From NCBI GenBank assembly GCA_016210245.1, contig JACQUR010000211.1, positions 1-8,726 of the forward strand: a stretch of 8,726 nt of DNA, read 5' to 3'. Source of the stretch: Chloroflexota bacterium. GTDB lineage: Bacteria; Chloroflexota; UBA6077; JACQUR01. The position numbers and the translations under genes were made by a program. This document shows positions 5,563 through 8,726 of the stretch, piece by piece. The stretch's first letter is position 1. Every line of letters starts with the position of its first letter. Under the pieces are notes generated by a model. That model saw nothing but the letters and a program-made list of their open reading frames with translations. It did no database searches and was not told the origin of the DNA.

Positions 5563-5949
5563 TCTACCGCAAGTGCCGACGACGAAGTAGGCCAACAGCC
5601 GGGACAAACGTCGGCAAGCAGGCACCGATGCTGCACCGTGGCCCCAGTGGGTGCTTGGTCGCATCCGGGAGGGGCACGCAGGCTCACGGAGGAAGACGAG
5701 CAGGAGGTCGTCCCCGACAGAGAGGGGGCGGTCGAAGAAGGGGATGCCAAGGGTGCCAGCGAGCAGCGAGTGGCTCGCCTCGGACAGCTCCAGGGATTGG
5801 AGCACGCCTGGCAGGAGGGGGCAATGGCGCAGGTTGAAAGACTGGAGGTAGCTGGCGCGACCCGCGGGTTCATCGCCGGCGAACGCCCCAATGGCCGGTG
5901 TGAGACCGCTGCCGAAGACGAAGAGCGAGAGGCCGCGCTGCGGTAGCAA
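5563..5949 (-). other. Unrecognised remnant with coding-like minus-strand frame
   Basis: This stretch lies between the IS630 right end and the ATPase gene. On the minus strand it holds an uninterrupted frame, from a TTG near 5949, with strong G/C third positions and a natural-looking hydrophobic composition (for example SLFVFGSGL and DDLLLVFLREPA). It has no ribosome binding site and no recognised domain. The frame runs into the IS right end and stops at 5530, so if it was ever a gene its 3' end was replaced by the insertion. The opposite plus frame is Glu/Arg/Gly-rich and looks like its shadow. It may be a decayed gene or plain intergenic DNA. Confidence 0.25.
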
Positions 5950-7762
5950 TTTTTCTGGACAACCAGTAAGATATGCTACCGTAGCAAATGGCGTTGGGAG
6001 CGTCGCCATCGAACGCCTGCCGATCGAACCACTGTTTGTCGATCGAGCTATCGAGCTCGCGACACTCGACGAGGTCCTCCTGCTTCTCCAGCGTGGGATT
6101 CGACGCCATACCGCCTTGCTCGGCTTACGGCGGATCGGGAAGACCCTCTTGCTGGACCAGGTACGCCGTCGACACCCCACGGCCGCCATCGCACGGCTCG
6201 AGGTCGATGCCATCGTCACCTCGCCCGAGGACTTCGCCCGTGCCTTTGTCTCGGAGCTCTTCCGCGCCGTTCTCCGGGCGCGGAGCAGCCAGAGGTACGC
6301 GAGCGAGATGGACGAAGGGCTCCAGGCGACAGCCGTCGCCCTGCATCCCGACCTGGAGCCGATGGTCGCGGAGTTGCTCGACGCTATCCGCGCGGAAGCT
6401 CACGGCCGGCTGCTCAATCGGACGCTGCGGTTTCCAGCCGATGTCTCCGAGACGCTGCAGATCCCTTTGCTGGTCATGCTCGATGAGTTCCAGGATGTCG
6501 CCCGGCTGCGCGCGTTTCCGGAGACCGGCAACTTGCTTGGTGCCTTCCGAGCCGCGCTCGACCGACCCGGACGTGTCGCCTTCATCGTGGCCGGTTCGCG
6601 CGTGACCGTGATGCGGCGCCTGATCGAAGACGGCGGAAGTCCCTTGTTCACGCGCTTCACGGGGCTGGACCTGCGTCCCTTTCATTCCGACGCGACGTTC
6701 GAGCTGGCGAGCCGCATCTGGGAAGACGACCCCCCTTTCGAGCCAGACGCGGTCGCGCGCTTGCACCGATTGACTGGTGGCTGGCCCTTCTACGTGCATG
6801 CGCTCGCGGTCCGCGCGCGAGCCGTCGCGCTGGCCGGCCCCAACGTGATGAGCCCTGACGCCGTGGACGTTGCCTTCCAGCAGGAGCTGGTCGGGCGTGG
6901 GGGCAACATCTCGCTCCATTGCCAGTACCTCCTTCGGACCGCCATCGAGGCTGACGGCGATGCACGCCGCAATCGTCTGGAGGCGATCCTCCGCTCCGTC
7001 GCCAGGGAGGGACTTGTGCCGCGAGCGCGCCTGGCCCGTCGGTTCACCCGCCACTATTCCCAGAGTGAGGTGTACAGCTCGATCAGGCAACTGGTTGACG
7101 AGGACTTTCTGCTGGAAGCTGGGGGTATGCTGCGCCTGGCCGACCCGGTCTTCGCCGTCTGGCTGAACGTGGAGCCGGACCGCCGCGACCCGCTCGCCGC
7201 TCTCGGCAATCGAGATGCCCTTCGCCGACTCCTCAGTTGGTACGAGGCTCAACACGCCGAGGATCGGACCGAGATGGGTCGCCTGTTCGAGCAGCAAGTG
7301 GAAAACACCGTGCGCCAGTTCCGAGGCCAGACCGTTCCAGGTCGGTTGTTCGGAGTGGACGGGGCGCTGGCGCTGCCGGCCACCAGCTCGGTGGAGCGGA
7401 TGCGGCTCGACGATCCGCATGGCACCTACGGCGAGGCGCCAGACTCCTATGAACTCAACCTGGTATTGGCCGGAGGAACGTCCGGTGAGCGCTGGGCAAT
7501 CGAGTGCAAACATCGTCGCGGAGCGCTCACCAGAGGCATGGTCGAGCGGTTCCTGAAGAGCGTCCGCGCAATCGAACGGGCGCGAGGGGTCCACTTCACC
7601 CACCTCTGGATCGTCGCGCCCCGGGGGATCCGCCCGGATGCCAGCGCGCTGGCCACGGAACACGGCCTGCTGCGCTCCGGACGGCGGCAGCTCGAGGCCT
7701 TGGGACGACTGCTGGACGAGCCATTCGATAGACCGGACCAGACGGGGGCGACAGGGCGGTAG
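5891..7762 (+). CDS. AAA-type ATPase (ATPase_2-like) with C-terminal PD-(D/E)XK-like domain
   Basis: 623 residues if started at ATG 5891; the true start is uncertain. Residues 49-60 (FVDRAIELATLD) are the usual N-terminal block of this ATPase family, followed by Walker A GLRRIGKT (78-85), Walker B LLVMLDEFQD (193-202, D198/E199) and a sensor-like FIVAGSRVTVMRRL. A winged-helix region lies near 385-425 (SQSEVYSSIRQLVDEDFLL). The C-terminus has YELNLVL (520-526) and WAIECKHRRG (E538, K540), arranged like a PD-(D/E)XK nuclease core but with Asn523 where an acidic residue is expected. The 5891 start lacks a ribosome binding site and lies upstream of the operator and -10-like sequence. GGGAG (5996-6000) is correctly placed for an in-frame ATC at 6008 (residue 40), so a start there on a rare codon is possible. 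Such proteins often occur in defence or mobile regions. Its target is unknown. Confidence 0.8.
   Translation: MAGVRPLPKTKSERPRCGSNFSGQPVRYATVANGVGSVAIERLPIEPLFVDRAIELATLDEVLLLLQRGIRRHTALLGLRRIGKTLLLDQVRRRHPTAAIARLEVDAIVTSPEDFARAFVSELFRAVLRARSSQRYASEMDEGLQATAVALHPDLEPMVAELLDAIRAEAHGRLLNRTLRFPADVSETLQIPLLVMLDEFQDVARLRAFPETGNLLGAFRAALDRPGRVAFIVAGSRVTVMRRLIEDGGSPLFTRFTGLDLRPFHSDATFELASRIWEDDPPFEPDAVARLHRLTGGWPFYVHALAVRARAVALAGPNVMSPDAVDVAFQQELVGRGGNISLHCQYLLRTAIEADGDARRNRLEAILRSVAREGLVPRARLARRFTRHYSQSEVYSSIRQLVDEDFLLEAGGMLRLADPVFAVWLNVEPDRRDPLAALGNRDALRRLLSWYEAQHAEDRTEMGRLFEQQVENTVRQFRGQTVPGRLFGVDGALALPATSSVERMRLDDPHGTYGEAPDSYELNLVLAGGTSGERWAIECKHRRGALTRGMVERFLKSVRAIERARGVHFTHLWIVAPRGIRPDASALATEHGLLRSGRRQLEALGRLLDEPFDRPDQTGATGR
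5942..5987 (+). promoter_or_regulatory. Operator-like palindrome ahead of the ATPase gene
   Basis: TGCTAC-C-GTAGCA (5974-5986) is a perfect 13-bp palindrome, and a further half-site GGTAGCAA lies at 5942-5949. A -10-like TATGCT (5972-5977) overlaps the palindrome, though no good -35 is visible at the usual distance. The locally AT-rich DNA in this GC-rich window fits a regulated promoter. The gene's repressor, if any, is not in the window. Confidence 0.45.
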
Positions 7763-7916
7763 AGCGCCAGGGCCTCCAAATCCGTGGATTCCCACGTCGA
7801 GCGCCTTCACCTACTAATCCTTGCACAAAGATCTCAACATCGCCGGATACCCGTAGCGCGAGAGCTTGTCCCCCGCCGGCACCCCGCAGGCTGCGTGCCC
7901 TCGCCCAGCGCGAACG

Positions 7917-8032
7917 GGAACGGATTGCTGTCAACGGATTTCCGGGAACGGATTGAACGGATTGGGCGTGCAACAATCCGTTCCAATCCGTTCCAATCCG
8001 TTCCCGGAAATCCGTTGACAGCAATCCGTTCC
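7917..8032. repeat. Inner hairpin with 11-nt repeat units
   Basis: 38 nt at 7917-7954 pair perfectly with 7995-8032. Toward the loop both arms carry tandem copies of GGAACGGATTG or its complement. The right arm has one more unit than the left, and the left loop-proximal unit has lost one G. The core also contains GCTGTCAACGGATTTCC. The unpaired loop is about 9 nt. Confidence 0.9.
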
Positions 8033-8046
8033 GCCTCGGGGTCCGT

Positions 8047-8071
8047 GCTCCCTCACAGTCGCGGCTCGGAT
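8047..8071 (-). repeat. Dispersed repeat, copy 2
   Basis: Reverse complement of 6-30 with 24 of 25 identical positions, lying in the segment present only on the right side of the nested palindrome. This indicates a separate repeat that was added to one arm. Confidence 0.7.
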
Positions 8072-8254
8072 GGCGCCCTACGAATCAGGAGTCCCCCCGC
8101 TCATGGGCACGCAGCCTGCGGGGCGCGGGGCGGGGGATAAGCCCGCGCACTACGCTGCTGCGCTCGCAACGAGGTGAAGACGTCTATGCAGCGGTCAGTA
8201 AGGGTGAAGGCGCTCGACGTGGGAATCCACGGATTTGGGAGGCCTGTCCCTGTC

Positions 8255-8283
8255 TTGCGAACCAGCAAACCCTGGCGTATGCT
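8255..8283 (+). promoter_or_regulatory. Sigma70-type promoter for the type IIG gene
   Basis: TTGCGA (8255-8260) and TATGCT (8278-8283) are separated by exactly 17 nt, giving a transcript start near 8290 and a leader of about 105 nt. The -35 box begins 10 nt after the right arm of the nested palindrome. A 17-codon ORF at 8290-8343 in the leader has no ribosome binding site and is probably not translated. Confidence 0.55.
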
Positions 8284-8395
8284 GCGCCGATGGAACGTTC
8301 AACCTGGCTGAACCTGTGCGTCGTTGGCGCGACAGGGTCCTGACGGATCGCATCCTGGTGCCGTGCCTGTGTGAGCTTGCGCTCGGGAGCGTAGC

Positions 8396-8726
8396 ATGCC
8401 ACCGATCAGCCTGCCTGAGTTCATCAGGAAGTGGACGGCCTCCACACGGGCCGAACGCGCCGCTGCCCAGGAACACTTCATCGATATCTGCTCCCTGCTG
8501 GGCCAGCCGACGCCCAACGTCGATCCAACGGGCGAGCAGTACGCCTTCGAGAAGGGGGCGGCCAAGACCGCCGGTGGGGATGGCTGGGCAGATGTCTGGA
8601 AGCGCGGCCACTTCGCCTGGGAATACAAGGGCAAGCACAAGAACCTGGCGGCCGCCTATCAACAGCGTCTCCAGTACCGTGAAGACCTGGACAATCCGCC
8701 GCTGCTGGTGGTGTGCGACCTGGAGC
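8396..8726 (+). CDS. MmeI-like type IIG restriction-modification enzyme, N-terminal part
   Basis: The ATG at 8396 has GGGAG (8385-8389) 6 nt upstream. The frame is open to the window end, giving 110 codons of a protein expected to be far longer. The segment FIRKWTASTRAERAAAQEHFIDIC, continuing through GDGWADVWKRGHFAWEYKGKHK, matches the conserved N-terminus of MmeI-type single-chain enzymes, which combine nuclease, DNA methyltransferase and target recognition. The nuclease motif is visible as D66, then E76-x-K78 (ADVW...WEYKGK), so cleavage looks possible. The methyltransferase motifs would lie beyond the window. It has its own promoter and no partner gene in view, as expected for a stand-alone type IIG system. 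Confidence 0.85.
   Translation, partial: MPPISLPEFIRKWTASTRAERAAAQEHFIDICSLLGQPTPNVDPTGEQYAFEKGAAKTAGGDGWADVWKRGHFAWEYKGKHKNLAAAYQQRLQYREDLDNPPLLVVCDLE

Larger units (their letters stand above)
7771..8244. repeat. 474-bp nested palindrome made of several repeat families
   Basis: This gene-free stretch fills the gap between the ATPase and the type IIG gene. The outer arms 7771-7811 and 8203-8244 are inverted copies, perfect apart from one extra G. The middle arms 7865-7900 and 8105-8141 match at their two ends (CTTGTCCCCCGCC and CCCCGCAGGCTGCGTGCCC) with a few changes between. The inner arms are 7917-7964 and 7974-8032. Weaker inverted similarity links 7812-7842 to the sequence just left of 8203. 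The right half has an extra segment (8033-8104) that includes a dispersed repeat. No target duplication or terminal hallmark of a known element was found. It could form a very large cruciform or RNA hairpin and would insulate or end transcription from both sides. Confidence 0.85.

Noticed and set aside
5347..5946. Plus-strand open frame running from inside the transposase past the IS end
   Set aside because: It begins out of frame inside a sure gene and continues as Glu/Gly-rich sequence without motifs.
6125..7810. 561-codon minus-strand open frame opposite the ATPase
   Set aside because: The plus strand has Walker A, Walker B and nuclease-like motifs in order; the minus frame has none and starts inside the palindrome.
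7784..8140. Open frame within the nested palindrome
   Set aside because: It is wholly made of inverted-repeat DNA, has no ribosome binding site, and repeats the same peptide pieces on both strands because of the palindrome.
8195..8662. Minus-strand open frame opposite the type IIG gene start
   Set aside because: It overlaps the palindrome arm, the promoter and a recognised conserved N-terminus on the plus strand.

Overview
GC-rich bacterial chromosome segment whose genes nearly all read left to right. The DUF6062-like Cys/His proteins, the heptad-type mini-repeats inside and between genes, and the dispersed palindromic repeats suggest Chloroflexota. That is a judgement from style and remembered families; no marker gene is present.

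Layout. (1) 1-306: a dispersed repeat copy, then a structured, apparently non-coding leader with several hairpins, ending in a long stem followed by a U run (225-274). (2) 307-4361: a tight operon of six genes. They are a 35-residue ORF, a 475-residue protein with four CxxC/CxxH modules, a 254-residue two-module protein, a 71-residue protein with two membrane helices, a 286-residue two-module protein, and a 203-residue protein with a possible ribbon-helix-helix start and a coiled coil. The 475-residue protein looks like a fusion of a relative of the 254-residue protein with a relative of the 286-residue protein. Period-7 repeats with an AGTCNNN unit lie inside the first large gene, around the start codon of the second, and at the end of the last. 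(3) 4361-5559: an IS630-family insertion sequence whose transposase is read by -1 frameshifting on an A8 run. (4) 5560-5945: an unrecognised remnant. (5) 5891-7762: an AAA-type ATPase fused to a C-terminal PD-(D/E)XK-like domain, preceded by a perfect 13-bp palindrome. (6) 7763-8250: a large nested palindrome of several repeat families. (7) 8255-8726: a good sigma70-type promoter and the N-terminal 110 codons of an MmeI-like type IIG restriction-modification enzyme, cut by the window end.

How they may work together. Short spacings, two 8-nt overlaps and good ribosome binding sites indicate that the 307-4361 genes are expressed together. They may form a small complex of metal-binding proteins with a membrane anchor and a coiled-coil partner, but the function is unknown. 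The right third, with IS630, ATPase-nuclease and type IIG enzyme, looks like accessory or defence DNA placed next to that operon. The most unusual features are the ORF2 start codon inside the loop of a 23-bp repeat hairpin, the in-frame repeat hairpin inside the first large gene, the structured leader with a terminator-like stem just ahead of the operon, and the 474-bp nested palindrome.
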